IMG/VR virus record: IMGVR_UViG_3300021961_010648
Coordinates: 1-51,971 of that record
Reading direction: 5' to 3' (one strand)
DNA: 51,971 nt
DNA from: a virus
Made by a program: the position numbers and the translations under genes. The stretch's first letter is position 1; the number at the start of each line of letters is the position of its first letter. This document shows, in pieces, positions 23,342 to 32,386 of this stretch. The notes below the pieces were generated by a model. That model searched no databases. It was not told where the DNA came from and saw only the letters and a list, made by a program, of their open reading frames with translations.

Positions 23342-24805
23342 CTATAAAACCAAAATATCGTAAACATTACTAAATTCTGTGGCATCCTCTATGGTATTAA
23401 CCATTGGTTTTCCACGAATATTTAAACTTGTATTTAAAATCATTGGACAACCAGTTTCCTGTTCCCATAATTTCAAGAATTTATGAAACCCTGGAGAATC
23501 ATATTCCGAAACAGTTTGGACTCTGGAGCTTCCATCATGGTGTATGATGGCTGGGAATTCATCTGGTTTTTTACATTGCATTGTGTATTGCATATATGGA
23601 CTTTCAGATGTACACATATGAAAATAATTTGATGCTTCTTTTTTAAGAATGGCGGGAGCAAAGGGTCTGAATTTTTGTCTACGTTTAATTTCGTTTACTT
23701 TATCTTTTATTTCAGGGCCTCTAGGATCAGCCAATAAACTTCTGTGACCTAAAGCTCTTGGCCCGAACTCTGCTTTACCATTGGCAATACCAACAATTTT
23801 ATGTTTTTTTAAAGCATCTACTAATTGTTCGGCTGGGTACTGACCTTTAATGTCATGTCCTAAAAATGCATTACTAAAAAGCATAGATTCTTTTCTTTGG
23901 GCAGCAACAGCACCCAAACTGTTACCTGCATCACCTGGGTTAGGCATGATCCACACATTTTTGAAATAAGTATGTGCAATAGAATTAGCTACACAATTTA
24001 ATGCACAACCACCAGCAAGAACTAAATTATCCGAGGGTACTAATTCTTTGGCTTTGTGCAACAAATCATGAAAATATAATTCATAAACAAATTGTGTGGC
24101 TGCTGCAATATCATACTTGTCTTGTTCAGAAGATAATTCACGCCTCCACCACTTACAACCACGATGAAGATTTTCCTTTAACTTAAGATCATGTTTTGTG
24201 TCAAAGAAGTCTTCCAATATTATTGGAGCATACTTGGATGCGTCTCCATATGCAGCCATGCCCATCAAAATATATTCTTCTTCGTTTGGTTTTAATCCAA
24301 CACGTTGGGTCATGGCAGAATACCACAATCCTAAACTATGAGGATATTTAACACTAAACTTCTTGTTTAAATTATTACCATTTCCTTCCCATATTGTTGT
24401 AGTATCAAATTCACCTATAGCATCAATTACTAAAATAGCAGCATCAGGAAACAAAGAAGTATAATAACCACCTGCGGCATGACTTTTGTGGTGATTACCA
24501 AACGTTAAATATTTTGGGTCAATATTATATTTCAGTAAATAATTTCTAAAATTATTTTCTTTACCTAACCACCCTTGCCCTGACATGAATTGTCGAAATG
24601 TTTTTGTAAATGGATTTTCATACCATACTACTTCATCTGGTTTGCCAAAATACAAAGCATCTGAAATTAAATCATGGTGTAAATGAGCATCATTCTTTTT
24701 TCTTGAATAACGTTCACTTTGTGCGGCAAAAAGTATGGTGTTGTGTTTATCCACAACAGTAATTGCTGCATCATGGCTATTTGCTGATATTCCCCAACTA
24801 ATCAT
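23342..24805 (-). CDS. NodU/TobZ-type carbamoyltransferase
   Basis: A 487-residue O-carbamoyltransferase. The N-terminal domain begins ISWGISANSHDAAITVVD and carries GNHHKSHAAGGYYTS (His105, His106 and His109, the metal/nucleotide-binding His motif of the YrdC/Kae1-like part), AILVIDAIGEFD and the LAGGCALNCVAN motif near residue 265. The C-terminal domain has GKAEFGPRALGHRSLLADPR and KFRPFAPAIL, diagnostic of the family, then LNTSLNIRGKPMV near the end. These enzymes transfer carbamoyl from carbamoyl phosphate to sugar hydroxyls (Nod factors, antibiotics). It is shorter than many homologues and ends at YDILVL. As the last gene of the 21-kb cluster it overlaps NadE by 8 bases, which suggests a late decorating step. 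Confidence 0.9.
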   Translation of the reverse strand: MISWGISANSHDAAITVVDKHNTILFAAQSERYSRKKNDAHLHHDLISDALYFGKPDEVVWYENPFTKTFRQFMSGQGWLGKENNFRNYLLKYNIDPKYLTFGNHHKSHAAGGYYTSLFPDAAILVIDAIGEFDTTTIWEGNGNNLNKKFSVKYPHSLGLWYSAMTQRVGLKPNEEEYILMGMAAYGDASKYAPIILEDFFDTKHDLKLKENLHRGCKWWRRELSSEQDKYDIAAATQFVYELYFHDLLHKAKELVPSDNLVLAGGCALNCVANSIAHTYFKNVWIMPNPGDAGNSLGAVAAQRKESMLFSNAFLGHDIKGQYPAEQLVDALKKHKIVGIANGKAEFGPRALGHRSLLADPRGPEIKDKVNEIKRRQKFRPFAPAILKKEASNYFHMCTSESPYMQYTMQCKKPDEFPAIIHHDGSSRVQTVSEYDSPGFHKFLKLWEQETGCPMILNTSLNIRGKPMVNTIEDATEFSNVYDILVL

Positions 24806-25550
24806 ATTTAATCACAGGTATAGGTTTCATTTTATGAAGATTTTTTTGATGATACTTATTATATATGTCTAAAACAATTCTCTGTCTATCTGTCAAATCA
24901 TCTTCGGATCCTGAATACTCCATGGCCCATTCTAGTTCATCATAGGATGCTTCCATCTGTTCTTCGTCGGTCCGACCATCTTCCCATAATCCATCGGTTG
25001 GTTTTGCTTTTATAATTCTTTTATCTATTTGTAACTCTTTAGCTATATCATAAACTTGGGATTTAAATAAATGAGCAATTGGTGCAATGTCAACACCACC
25101 ATCACCATATTTTGTAAAAAACCCAACACCAAAGTCTTCTACTTTATTTCCTGTTCCAACTACAATACCTGAATGTATTTGTGCTAAATGATAAAGTGTT
25201 ATCATTCGTAGGCGAGATTTAGTATTTGCTGATGCTAAATCATTATAAGCTATATCACCTATATTTTTTTGCATTGTTGATATAAAAGAATCATAAACCT
25301 CTGTTAAATTAATTTTTTCTATTTGTACGTTGGAATGTTTTGTCAACCATTTAAGGTGAGCATCAGACAAATTTTCCTGCTCTAGGTTTTGGTGTAATGG
25401 CATTCCAATTGCAAAAGTAGGTAATCCGGTCAAGGCACATAAGGTTGATGTAACTGCCGAATCTATACCACCCGATACGCCAACTATTAAAGAATGAATT
25501 TCATTTTCATTGCAATAATTTTTTATCCACTGAACAATATTTTGTATCAT
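24798..25550 (-). CDS. nadE: NAD+ synthetase (ammonia-dependent type)
   Basis: A 250-residue enzyme expected to convert nicotinate adenine dinucleotide to NAD+ with ATP. The N-type ATP pyrophosphatase loop is VGVSGGIDSA (residues 24-32). Diagnostic NadE motifs follow: ANTKSRLRMITLY, GIVVGTGNKVEDFGVGFFTKYGDGGVDIAPIAHLFKSQV (residues about 125-165) and KPTDGLWEDGRTDEEQ. There is no glutaminase domain. It overlaps the methyltransferase upstream (ATGA) and the carbamoyltransferase downstream, so it is inside the same unit. With the NMN-adenylyltransferase fusion at 44,970 the phage would encode the last two NAD-forming steps. An amide-forming role in the glycan pathway is a less likely alternative. 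Confidence 0.9.
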   Translation of the reverse strand: MIQNIVQWIKNYCNENEIHSLIVGVSGGIDSAVTSTLCALTGLPTFAIGMPLHQNLEQENLSDAHLKWLTKHSNVQIEKINLTEVYDSFISTMQKNIGDIAYNDLASANTKSRLRMITLYHLAQIHSGIVVGTGNKVEDFGVGFFTKYGDGGVDIAPIAHLFKSQVYDIAKELQIDKRIIKAKPTDGLWEDGRTDEEQMEASYDELEWAMEYSGSEDDLTDRQRIVLDIYNKYHQKNLHKMKPIPVIKYD

Positions 25551-26209
25551 AGGTCAAAATTACATAGAGCTGTCCAATCATCCCTACCACGCATAGGTTT
25601 GGGCAACAGTCTCCATCCTCTTTCTAGTAACCAAGGCACAGCAGTTGCTCCTTTTCCATACCAACCATTATGAGGCTCATCTGCTACTAATTCTTTTCTA
25701 AATGTAGTTCCTGTTTCTACTTCCCAAGTATCATCAAATAATATTATAGATCTTTCTGCCATTTTATCAACCACTTTCATAGTTTGTTTCAAATGTACTT
25801 CGGCAGAATTTTCATTGGTTAGTTCCACACCAAAATTTTCAACATATCTTTTTTTCTGATCAAATATCCATTGTTGATGTTTACTATCAGGTGGAATATA
25901 GTCAAAATTATCTAGATATGCCAAGGAAATTGGTTTATCTATCTTATCTAACAATTCTAAACCATCACCACACCAAATATGTATGTTGTTATCTGGTTTA
26001 TCAAAAAATTTTAATTGATTAATAAGATTACAATCCAGATCTATACAATAAAATTCAATATCTTTTCTGTTCATGGCATAAGCACAAAAAAATGGTGTAC
26101 TTCCCTCGCCTGACATTAAAGGAGAAGCACCCATTTCTACAATTACACCTTCAGAAATTTTGTCACAATAATCTACAAGTATATTATATGCTCTAGCACC
26201 CATATTCAC
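25547..26209 (-). CDS. Class I SAM methyltransferase-like protein
   Basis: A 220-residue protein with a Rossmann-type methyltransferase layout: a first strand and loop GVIVEMGASPLMSGEGS (an unusual motif I), FYCIDLD with the acidic residue after strand 2, IHIWCGDGLELL, and SLAYLDNFDYIPP. The C-terminal half has RSIILFDDTWEVE and KGATAVPWLLERGW, which resemble Methyltransf_24-like and small-molecule O-methyltransferases. Substrate is unknown; a sugar or lipid-linked sugar is plausible because the gene lies between a glycosyltransferase and NadE and overlaps both. Distinct from the other methyltransferase-like gene at 39,419. Confidence 0.65.
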   Translation of the reverse strand: MNMGARAYNILVDYCDKISEGVIVEMGASPLMSGEGSTPFFCAYAMNRKDIEFYCIDLDCNLINQLKFFDKPDNNIHIWCGDGLELLDKIDKPISLAYLDNFDYIPPDSKHQQWIFDQKKRYVENFGVELTNENSAEVHLKQTMKVVDKMAERSIILFDDTWEVETGTTFRKELVADEPHNGWYGKGATAVPWLLERGWRLLPKPMRGRDDWTALCNFDL

Positions 26210-27128
26210 TCTCTATAATATTTTTTAAAATTACCCATTCATTCTTTACAATTTGATTAAAATTATTTCTATTGTGAAGAATTTTAGGGTATAATTGTTT
26301 AAACAAATCATTAAGATCATTTATATTTAGATGATCTACAATATCTTTAATTTGTTTAGCTTGTTCTTCATAACTGTTACCTGGGACATATCCAAAATCT
26401 TCATTAAATGTTTCAAATCCTTTATCTTGTAAAAATTTTTCTATTCTAGGTGGCCCATAATGTATAAATGGCCTCATACCTAAAATAGGTTTGAATGTTT
26501 TTTCCGATAGAAAAATTGTATCTAAAGGTTGAACAGTTTCACTTACAATATTCAAAAAACTTTTATTCCATATTTCAAGATTACCTAAAGTAAAAACATC
26601 ATTAGGCATCATTAAATGTTCGGGAATTTCATCATCAGGAATAACTTCTTTAATTCCACATTCAGGATCTAACCCTATATTTAAATTCCTGAAATCTTTA
26701 TTAGAAATAGTTATTAAACCATCTGAATTTTGTAAAGTTTCAAATAACAATTCTCGGCTCGAAAAAACTTTTCTCTGATAACAAAGAAATTTATTCTCAA
26801 AGGATACAGGCAGAACTTTTTCTATTTCAGGTATTTGGAAATATTCCCCTACAGCTAATAACCAAAATATAAAGTCTTCACTAGATATATATTTTATTCT
26901 GTCACTTTCAGGTAAATGTTCTTTTCTGTATTGATCCATCAAAGTTATAAAAACAACTTTATTATTAATGTCTTCTAGTTTTTGAACAGCCTCTTTAACT
27001 AAATCTGGAGGTAACCAGGTGCAGCTAATAGGATAAACATTTTCACTACTGAACATTTCTAGAATTTTATGTTCTAATAAAACAAATCTCCAGGTTTTTC
27101 CATTACCACTATATCTTAAAATAGGCAT
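26193..27128 (-). CDS. Putative glycosyltransferase, phage GT10-like family, copy 1
   Basis: A 311-residue protein and the smallest of five related ones in the cluster. The shared C-terminal signature is IVSET (about 210), then FLSEKTFKPILGMRPFIHYGPP, then LQDKGFETFNEDFG. This ET...SEKT.KPI...PFI..G..GF.TF pattern parallels the donor-binding motif of GT10-type fucosyltransferases (the DYxTEKL region), which is the basis for calling it a glycosyltransferase. The N-terminal half (residues 1-190) is unlike the other copies and probably binds a different acceptor. Its end overlaps the methyltransferase by 17 bases. Confidence 0.6.
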   Translation of the reverse strand: MPILRYSGNGKTWRFVLLEHKILEMFSSENVYPISCTWLPPDLVKEAVQKLEDINNKVVFITLMDQYRKEHLPESDRIKYISSEDFIFWLLAVGEYFQIPEIEKVLPVSFENKFLCYQRKVFSSRELLFETLQNSDGLITISNKDFRNLNIGLDPECGIKEVIPDDEIPEHLMMPNDVFTLGNLEIWNKSFLNIVSETVQPLDTIFLSEKTFKPILGMRPFIHYGPPRIEKFLQDKGFETFNEDFGYVPGNSYEEQAKQIKDIVDHLNINDLNDLFKQLYPKILHNRNNFNQIVKNEWVILKNIIESEYGC

Positions 27129-27136
27129 TTATGATA

Positions 27137-27973
27137 TTAGTGTTGGTGTCTTAGGTATGAAAATTTAGGTAAATTTTTAGTAAATGGTTTGGCTTTTTCA
27201 TAATCAAAAATTTCATGTAAGGTAAAATTTAAATGTTGTAAAACACAAGAGTCCAACAATTTAAGATCAACCATATTAGTATAATATTCAGGTAATTTTT
27301 TTCTACACCATAATTCATGTTGCAATATTGTTGGATGATAATCCACCCAATCTTGGTCTTCGTTTTTATGTGGAAATTTATAAACGGAATTTTTTTTAAA
27401 AATATTTTTTCTTGCTTCCGAAGCAAAACTTTGCATACTTTCTTTTTCATCAAAATACTTTTCCATATCACTATTATACATTTCAATAAATTCAGATGGC
27501 AACCCTAAATTATACTCATTAGGCGACCCTATTGTCATATCCTCCATATGTTCACCTGTAATATCAAATGCTTTTGTAATTTTATATTCACATCCTATAT
27601 TTTCTAATAATAATTTAATTTGTTTTATAGCAACCCATGTTTGATAATATGCAAAGAGCAAAGACCAATGTTCCTGAAACCATTGTTTTTCCCAATCGGT
27701 TTTTATCCAATTAAAAATATTACCATTTCTAGACCATTCATGACCTGTATAATAATCCAGACGAGGAATGCTTGTGGTCATAATCAAAACTACATCATTT
27801 TCATTTATATTATTGATGTGATTACATTCCATTAATCTTGTGCTTATAGAATAATTACCAGAGCCTGACGCACCCCAATTTTCATAATAGTCAAAAGACT
27901 GTCCTACTATATCTGCCCAAGTAGGCCATCTATAATTTGTAAAACTACAACCAAAAGTAAATAATCTTTTCAT
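27137..27973 (-). CDS. SGNH/GDSL hydrolase-like protein 1
   Basis: A 278-residue protein from the ATG at 27,973, which overlaps the upstream stop as ATGA; an earlier in-frame ATG at 27,988 is less likely. Block I is LFTFGCSFTNY with the candidate nucleophile Ser10, block II/III is NWGASGSGNYSI (Gly and Asn oxyanion residues), and near the C-terminal third DWVDYHPTILQHELW supplies a D-x-H pair, giving the Ser/Asp/His set of SGNH esterases. Such enzymes add or remove acetyl groups on glycans. It lies between two putative glycosyltransferases. Distantly similar to the protein at 33,675. Confidence 0.65.
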   Translation of the reverse strand: MKRLFTFGCSFTNYRWPTWADIVGQSFDYYENWGASGSGNYSISTRLMECNHINNINENDVVLIMTTSIPRLDYYTGHEWSRNGNIFNWIKTDWEKQWFQEHWSLLFAYYQTWVAIKQIKLLLENIGCEYKITKAFDITGEHMEDMTIGSPNEYNLGLPSEFIEMYNSDMEKYFDEKESMQSFASEARKNIFKKNSVYKFPHKNEDQDWVDYHPTILQHELWCRKKLPEYYTNMVDLKLLDSCVLQHLNFTLHEIFDYEKAKPFTKNLPKFSYLRHQH

Positions 27974-29151
27974 TTGTACATTTCCCATTTTGTGTGTCTG
28001 AAATCTGTGATTTCAAAAAATCTATTATAATTGTGCTCTACTATATCTTTTATATTTAATTGCCATTCGTGCCATTCATCTTCTGTCATGTTACATAATC
28101 TTTCTATTTCATCTACAATAGTAATTAATCTTTTTTTACCATCAATTATTTTATCATATTTTTCATTGATAAAAGGGTGGAAAGTTTTATACCCTCTATC
28201 TCTTAATCTTGCTAACATAAAAGCAGAACCAACCAAAATAAATGGATGTTTAACTGCTATAGGTTTGTAAGTTTTTTCCGTAAAAAATCTATATGATTTA
28301 TAATCATCAGATAAAGTCATAAATTTATACTCATGTGGCTCATAAAAAATTGTTTCTGTCACAACGGAAAAATAACTATTTTCAAAATATTCTAAATCCT
28401 TTTGAGATATTTCAACAGGATTAGGTCTGGATTCTGAAACTCCACCATCTAGCCTTAGAGGAAAAATATTTTGATTTTCTTTTACTGTATTAAATATTTT
28501 TTTATCATGTTCAGGAATTGAAGAATAATTATCCAACCACTGTCCCAACCATTCAATATTGGGGCCACGACCTTCGAATGAATAAAAAGATTTATTTAAT
28601 AAATTTCTATCTATTATGTGTGCCAATAATTCCATTCTGTGTAATCTTTCTATCTTATTAAAGCATAGAAATTTTTTTTCTCTTTTCTTAATATGGTAAG
28701 AATCATTTTTAGTTATTATATATTGATGACCTCTACCAATTCTTTCAAAAACATAATAAGATATTATATTAATCCTCTTTTTGTAATTTAAAACACTACA
28801 AAGTTGTTCATAACTTTCTGATCCGTCTAAAGTTCCGGTTGTCAAAAAAATATTTTTGGAATCAATATCCGTATTTTCTATTGCATTATGGATTTTTTCT
28901 ATGACAGCTTTAATTATGGCTTCCGAAGAAAGAAAAAATATTATTTTTTTATTCTCCTTTAAAATAGCTAGAATAATTTCTCTTAATTCTTCATCTGTAA
29001 ACCTATATATTTCCAAAGCATAAGCACACAATGTAAAAAAAATATCTTTGTGTTCTTGCAATTCCTCATAAACTATAGATAACATTTGGAAATATCTATC
29101 AGATTCTTCCTGCAAGAAAGTATATTTTTGATTTATTTCCCTAAGAGTCAT
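27970..29151 (-). CDS. Putative glycosyltransferase, phage GT10-like family, copy 2
   Basis: A 393-residue protein. The signature is YFSVVTETIFYEPHEY (about 280), then FFTEKTYKPIAVKHPFILVGS, LARLRDRGYKTFHPFINEKYD and a C-terminal MTEDEWHEWQLNIKDIVEHNYNRF (in part) that it shares in style with copy 5 (EVVEHNYQLL). The N-terminal part (1-170) is Lys/Glu/Ile rich with an ITKNDSYHIKKREKKFLCFNKIERLHRMELL-like block at 150-185, and copy 5 has the equivalent CLNYRYRQHRIDLTLLFL. Copies 2 and 5 are therefore the closest pair. It overlaps UDP-sugar dehydrogenase upstream and the SGNH gene downstream by 4 bases each. Confidence 0.65.
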   Translation of the reverse strand: MTLREINQKYTFLQEESDRYFQMLSIVYEELQEHKDIFFTLCAYALEIYRFTDEELREIILAILKENKKIIFFLSSEAIIKAVIEKIHNAIENTDIDSKNIFLTTGTLDGSESYEQLCSVLNYKKRINIISYYVFERIGRGHQYIITKNDSYHIKKREKKFLCFNKIERLHRMELLAHIIDRNLLNKSFYSFEGRGPNIEWLGQWLDNYSSIPEHDKKIFNTVKENQNIFPLRLDGGVSESRPNPVEISQKDLEYFENSYFSVVTETIFYEPHEYKFMTLSDDYKSYRFFTEKTYKPIAVKHPFILVGSAFMLARLRDRGYKTFHPFINEKYDKIIDGKKRLITIVDEIERLCNMTEDEWHEWQLNIKDIVEHNYNRFFEITDFRHTKWEMYK

Positions 29152-30377
29152 CTTGTATTACCATATTGGATAACGATAGATTCAGGAACATCTTCCCTTT
29201 TTAAATATCTCCAAATATCTACAATAATACTTCCAGGTAATATATTACAATAGAAATTTTGTGTATCACTACCAATCACATGGCTATGACTATAAGTTGT
29301 TGGAGCATGATGAGCAAGAAGAATAACACCATGAGCTTCATTTATCATATCATTAGTAAGGGGGTCAATATATATTACCTCATGTCCTTGCTCTTCCACA
29401 TAATGACCAATTAATAAACTGTAACTGCCTTCTGTGTATACAACACCTGGCTTATATGCCTTACCATGAATATAAATTTTCATATTATTTTTATTGGCTA
29501 GGTCAACCATCTTTTCTGCTACACGTTTGGCCTGTAGTTCTCTACTATCCATGATGGCGCCAAATAAATCATAACCTAAATTTAATTTTTGTGATAACCA
29601 ACGTAAAGCAATGTTATCACGAGGATGGCAAGCACCTGCATCCCCCATACCCGCTCTCATGTAAGAAGGGCCTGTTATGCGACGAGTACTTTGAGCCAAT
29701 GCTTCGGTTACAACATCAACATTAATATTTCCTGATGTTTCTGCAACATCCTGTATCATGTTGACTAATCCAATTTTAGCAGAGATGAAAGTGTTATAAA
29801 AAATCTTGATGCATTCTGCTTCATCCCAAGTACCTATGACATATCTTGGGTCATTTTGCATAATAGTTTTATAAAAATTTGTTAAAATTTTTGCATCACC
29901 TGTAGTGGTTCCATCTTCAGTTCCTATAATAACCATTTCAGGATTAATCATGTCCCAGTTTACAGATCCCATTGCAATTAGATATGGGTTGTAAATGAAT
30001 CTATAATTAGATGTGTGTTTGATAAATTCTCTGCGAGTGGTTCCTGGAAGAACTGTACTAATAAGAACTATTAGTTGATCTTTAGTGCAATGATTATTCA
30101 ATTCTTTTAATATATCAATAACTATTGAATAATCAAAATCTTTCGGCTCTAAATGTGCTGTGGGTGTTTCACCACCATAAGAAGAGTCATGGGGAGTTGG
30201 AACAGCAATGAAAATTAATTCTCTATTTTGTACCGTTTCTTTTATAGAAGGCAAAACTGGGAATTCTGCTATACCATGATCGACAATATCATATCCTACT
30301 ACATCATGGCCAGCATTTTTCATTTCGTTTGCACAAGGTGCTCCTAATTTACCACAACCAATCATTGCAACCTTCAT
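29148..30377 (-). CDS. UDP-glucose/GDP-mannose-type 6-dehydrogenase
   Basis: A 409-residue nucleotide-sugar dehydrogenase. NAD-binding Rossmann motif MIGCGKLGAPCANEMKNAGH is at residues 5-24. FIAVPTP and STVLPGTTR are typical of the family. EAECIKIFYNTFISAKIGLVNM is the central helix (residues 187-208), and the catalytic Cys250 lies in GDAGACHPRDNIALRW, a variant of the usual GGSCFPKD. The C-terminal third has KAYKPGVVYTEGSYSL, the UDP-binding domain. The product is expected to be a UDP-uronic acid or similar acidic sugar donor for the neighbouring transferases, with two NAD+ consumed per sugar. It overlaps copy 2 by ATGA. Confidence 0.88.
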   Translation of the reverse strand: MKVAMIGCGKLGAPCANEMKNAGHDVVGYDIVDHGIAEFPVLPSIKETVQNRELIFIAVPTPHDSSYGGETPTAHLEPKDFDYSIVIDILKELNNHCTKDQLIVLISTVLPGTTRREFIKHTSNYRFIYNPYLIAMGSVNWDMINPEMVIIGTEDGTTTGDAKILTNFYKTIMQNDPRYVIGTWDEAECIKIFYNTFISAKIGLVNMIQDVAETSGNINVDVVTEALAQSTRRITGPSYMRAGMGDAGACHPRDNIALRWLSQKLNLGYDLFGAIMDSRELQAKRVAEKMVDLANKNNMKIYIHGKAYKPGVVYTEGSYSLLIGHYVEEQGHEVIYIDPLTNDMINEAHGVILLAHHAPTTYSHSHVIGSDTQNFYCNILPGSIIVDIWRYLKREDVPESIVIQYGNTR

Positions 30378-30381
30378 TAAA

Positions 30382-31374
30382 TCAATCTCCTATTATATGA
30401 TAATCGTTGTTAAGATTTAACTGCGCATTAGAAAAAACTGGTTTTACTATATCCGGACAAACTTTTGTTAGTTCTATTGCATGCATTTTATTTGATGTTA
30501 ATTTATCTTTTATTTTAATATATAGATTAAATTGTTCGGAGCGGGACAAAGAATTTAATCTCGCTATTTCCTGTACTCCTGCTTCAAATCTTTCATCATC
30601 ATTATCTATTGAATCAAATGAGTAATCAAACATCTCATCATATAATTCAAATCCTAAGTCTTTCAACCAAAAATTATAATTTTTCTTATTAATCACAATA
30701 AATGGTTTTTCTAAAAATAAAGGAATTGCTGTTTTTTCTGTTAAAAAATAGCAATCCATGGTTGATTCATTTATTACTTGAAATAAAGAAGAGTGATATG
30801 ATTCTGGTAAATTTTGAAAATGATTTAAAGTTTTTTCATAATTGTCTTCTAATAATAATTTAGTCTCCTGCCAATAAGAAAAATTATAGGTCAGAGAAGT
30901 ATTAAATGTGGGTTGTACCCAAGATATTGCTTGATTATCTATTAAAGAATATTTTCCAAACAAATCCATAAGTTTACAGCGATGCGGGTGGGGTTTATTA
31001 TTCAGACAAGTAAATGTAAAATTTATGTCCCTTTCAGAATTTAATTCTGAATTATTCATCCTTACAGTGTGGCTTAAAAATGTTAAATTTAAAAAATATG
31101 TTTCCCAAGAAATAATAGAATCAATACAATTAAATTTTTCATCATTTATATCATGCATCGGAGGTGTATCTTTTCTCCAACCGTTAACCACGGTTAATTT
31201 AATATTTTTTTCATTTACCCAATCCAACAAAGTGTAAAAATTAAATGTGCCAGCAAAATTCATATAATTATACTCTTCTTCATTCATAAGAACGACATGA
31301 TCAATATCATTTCTATTTTTTAATTCTTCAAAATTAACCTGAAATGCTGTTCTTGTTCTAACAAAAGCAATCAT
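30382..31374 (-). CDS. Putative glycosyltransferase, phage GT10-like family, copy 3
   Basis: A 330-residue protein. The motif is degenerate but clear: LFQVINESTMDCYFLTEKTAIPLFLEKPFIVINKKN (about 200-235), then WLKDLGFELYDEMFDY. The KPI of the other copies is replaced by IPL. The N-terminal half has RDINFTFTCLNNKPHPHRCKLMDLF (about 115-140), a 'CLNnKPHpHR' segment also common in phage glycosyltransferase-like proteins. It overlaps copy 4 by ATGA and ends 4 bases before the dehydrogenase. Function as a transferase is inferred from the shared motif. Confidence 0.6.
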   Translation of the reverse strand: MIAFVRTRTAFQVNFEELKNRNDIDHVVLMNEEEYNYMNFAGTFNFYTLLDWVNEKNIKLTVVNGWRKDTPPMHDINDEKFNCIDSIISWETYFLNLTFLSHTVRMNNSELNSERDINFTFTCLNNKPHPHRCKLMDLFGKYSLIDNQAISWVQPTFNTSLTYNFSYWQETKLLLEDNYEKTLNHFQNLPESYHSSLFQVINESTMDCYFLTEKTAIPLFLEKPFIVINKKNYNFWLKDLGFELYDEMFDYSFDSIDNDDERFEAGVQEIARLNSLSRSEQFNLYIKIKDKLTSNKMHAIELTKVCPDIVKPVFSNAQLNLNNDYHIIGD

Positions 31375-32384
31375 ATATTTACCGCATTTTCCTTAATTGT
31401 TTCAACTATTTTTTCAATTCTTTTTATATTATTATCTTCCTTATCATATTTAGTATCACACCAATTAAACAAATCAGACACATCTTCTCCTCTTTTCTCA
31501 TAGTATTTTATAGTGTTACTAACAAAATTTTTAGTTCCAAGCACAATCATTTTTTTATTTAATTGTATAGGTTTAGCAACTTTTTCTGTTGGGAAATAAA
31601 CATCATCATAAGCAAAATTAGATTCACCTACCACAACAAAATCAACAGCATCATAATAATCTCTATTATATTGTCTGTTATGAGAAACCTCTCGATCAAA
31701 TATTTTAGTATCTAGTTTGAAAATAGGATCAATTCTTCTTAGACCAGTTTTAACCTTATATTTTGTTTTGTTACATAATAATGGATTTGTAAAAATATCG
31801 TTAACCTCCACACCAGCTGAAAATTTTATATTTTCAATATGATTACCAAAAAAACTTATATGAGCATATTTGTCTATTAAGTTTTCATATGCCAAAAGAC
31901 CCAACAAAACTAATCTTTCGAATTTATTTTTACCCACCATATATAAAAATTTTTTAGGTTGTATTTCTAAATTTTTTGTAATTGGTGTGTAATATTCTTT
32001 GTATTTCAAAAAATAACAATCGTAATTTATTTTTAATCCACGATTTATTAATTCAAATAAATCTTTTTTTCTCCATTCAGGATTTCTTTCTGCGGTAAAA
32101 AGAGTTATATTGCTCAGATTTTCAATTTCCAAAAGACAATCTACTAAAATATCGGGCATAATTTCAACCGTACCATCTATATAAATTTTCCTTTTACGAA
32201 TTAGTCTCCTAGTATATGTTTTCAAAAAATTAATCACTTCATTTTTCATAAATGGATTAAATCTGTACATACTCACACATAACACATCTGCTTCTTCGGG
32301 TGTTCTCACTATATTACTAAATCTAAAAGTTGACATATCATCCTGATGTCCAGCAAATACATAAGCTTTTTCTTTTATCCGCAT
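31371..32384 (-). CDS. Putative glycosyltransferase, phage GT10-like family, copy 4
   Basis: A 337-residue protein from the ATG at 32,384, chosen because GGAAGG precedes it and it begins 2 bases after the copy 5 stop; an earlier ATG at 32,411 would add 9 residues. The signature is VVVGESNFAYDDVYFPTEKVAKPIQLNKKMIVLGTKN (about 250-285). The N-terminus starts RIKEKAYVFAGHQDDMSTF. This is the most divergent copy in its C-terminal half. Tandem arrangement with copies 3 and 5 suggests origin by duplication followed by divergence. Confidence 0.6.
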   Translation of the reverse strand: MRIKEKAYVFAGHQDDMSTFRFSNIVRTPEEADVLCVSMYRFNPFMKNEVINFLKTYTRRLIRKRKIYIDGTVEIMPDILVDCLLEIENLSNITLFTAERNPEWRKKDLFELINRGLKINYDCYFLKYKEYYTPITKNLEIQPKKFLYMVGKNKFERLVLLGLLAYENLIDKYAHISFFGNHIENIKFSAGVEVNDIFTNPLLCNKTKYKVKTGLRRIDPIFKLDTKIFDREVSHNRQYNRDYYDAVDFVVVGESNFAYDDVYFPTEKVAKPIQLNKKMIVLGTKNFVSNTIKYYEKRGEDVSDLFNWCDTKYDKEDNNIKRIEKIVETIKENAVNI

Positions 32385-32386
32385 CT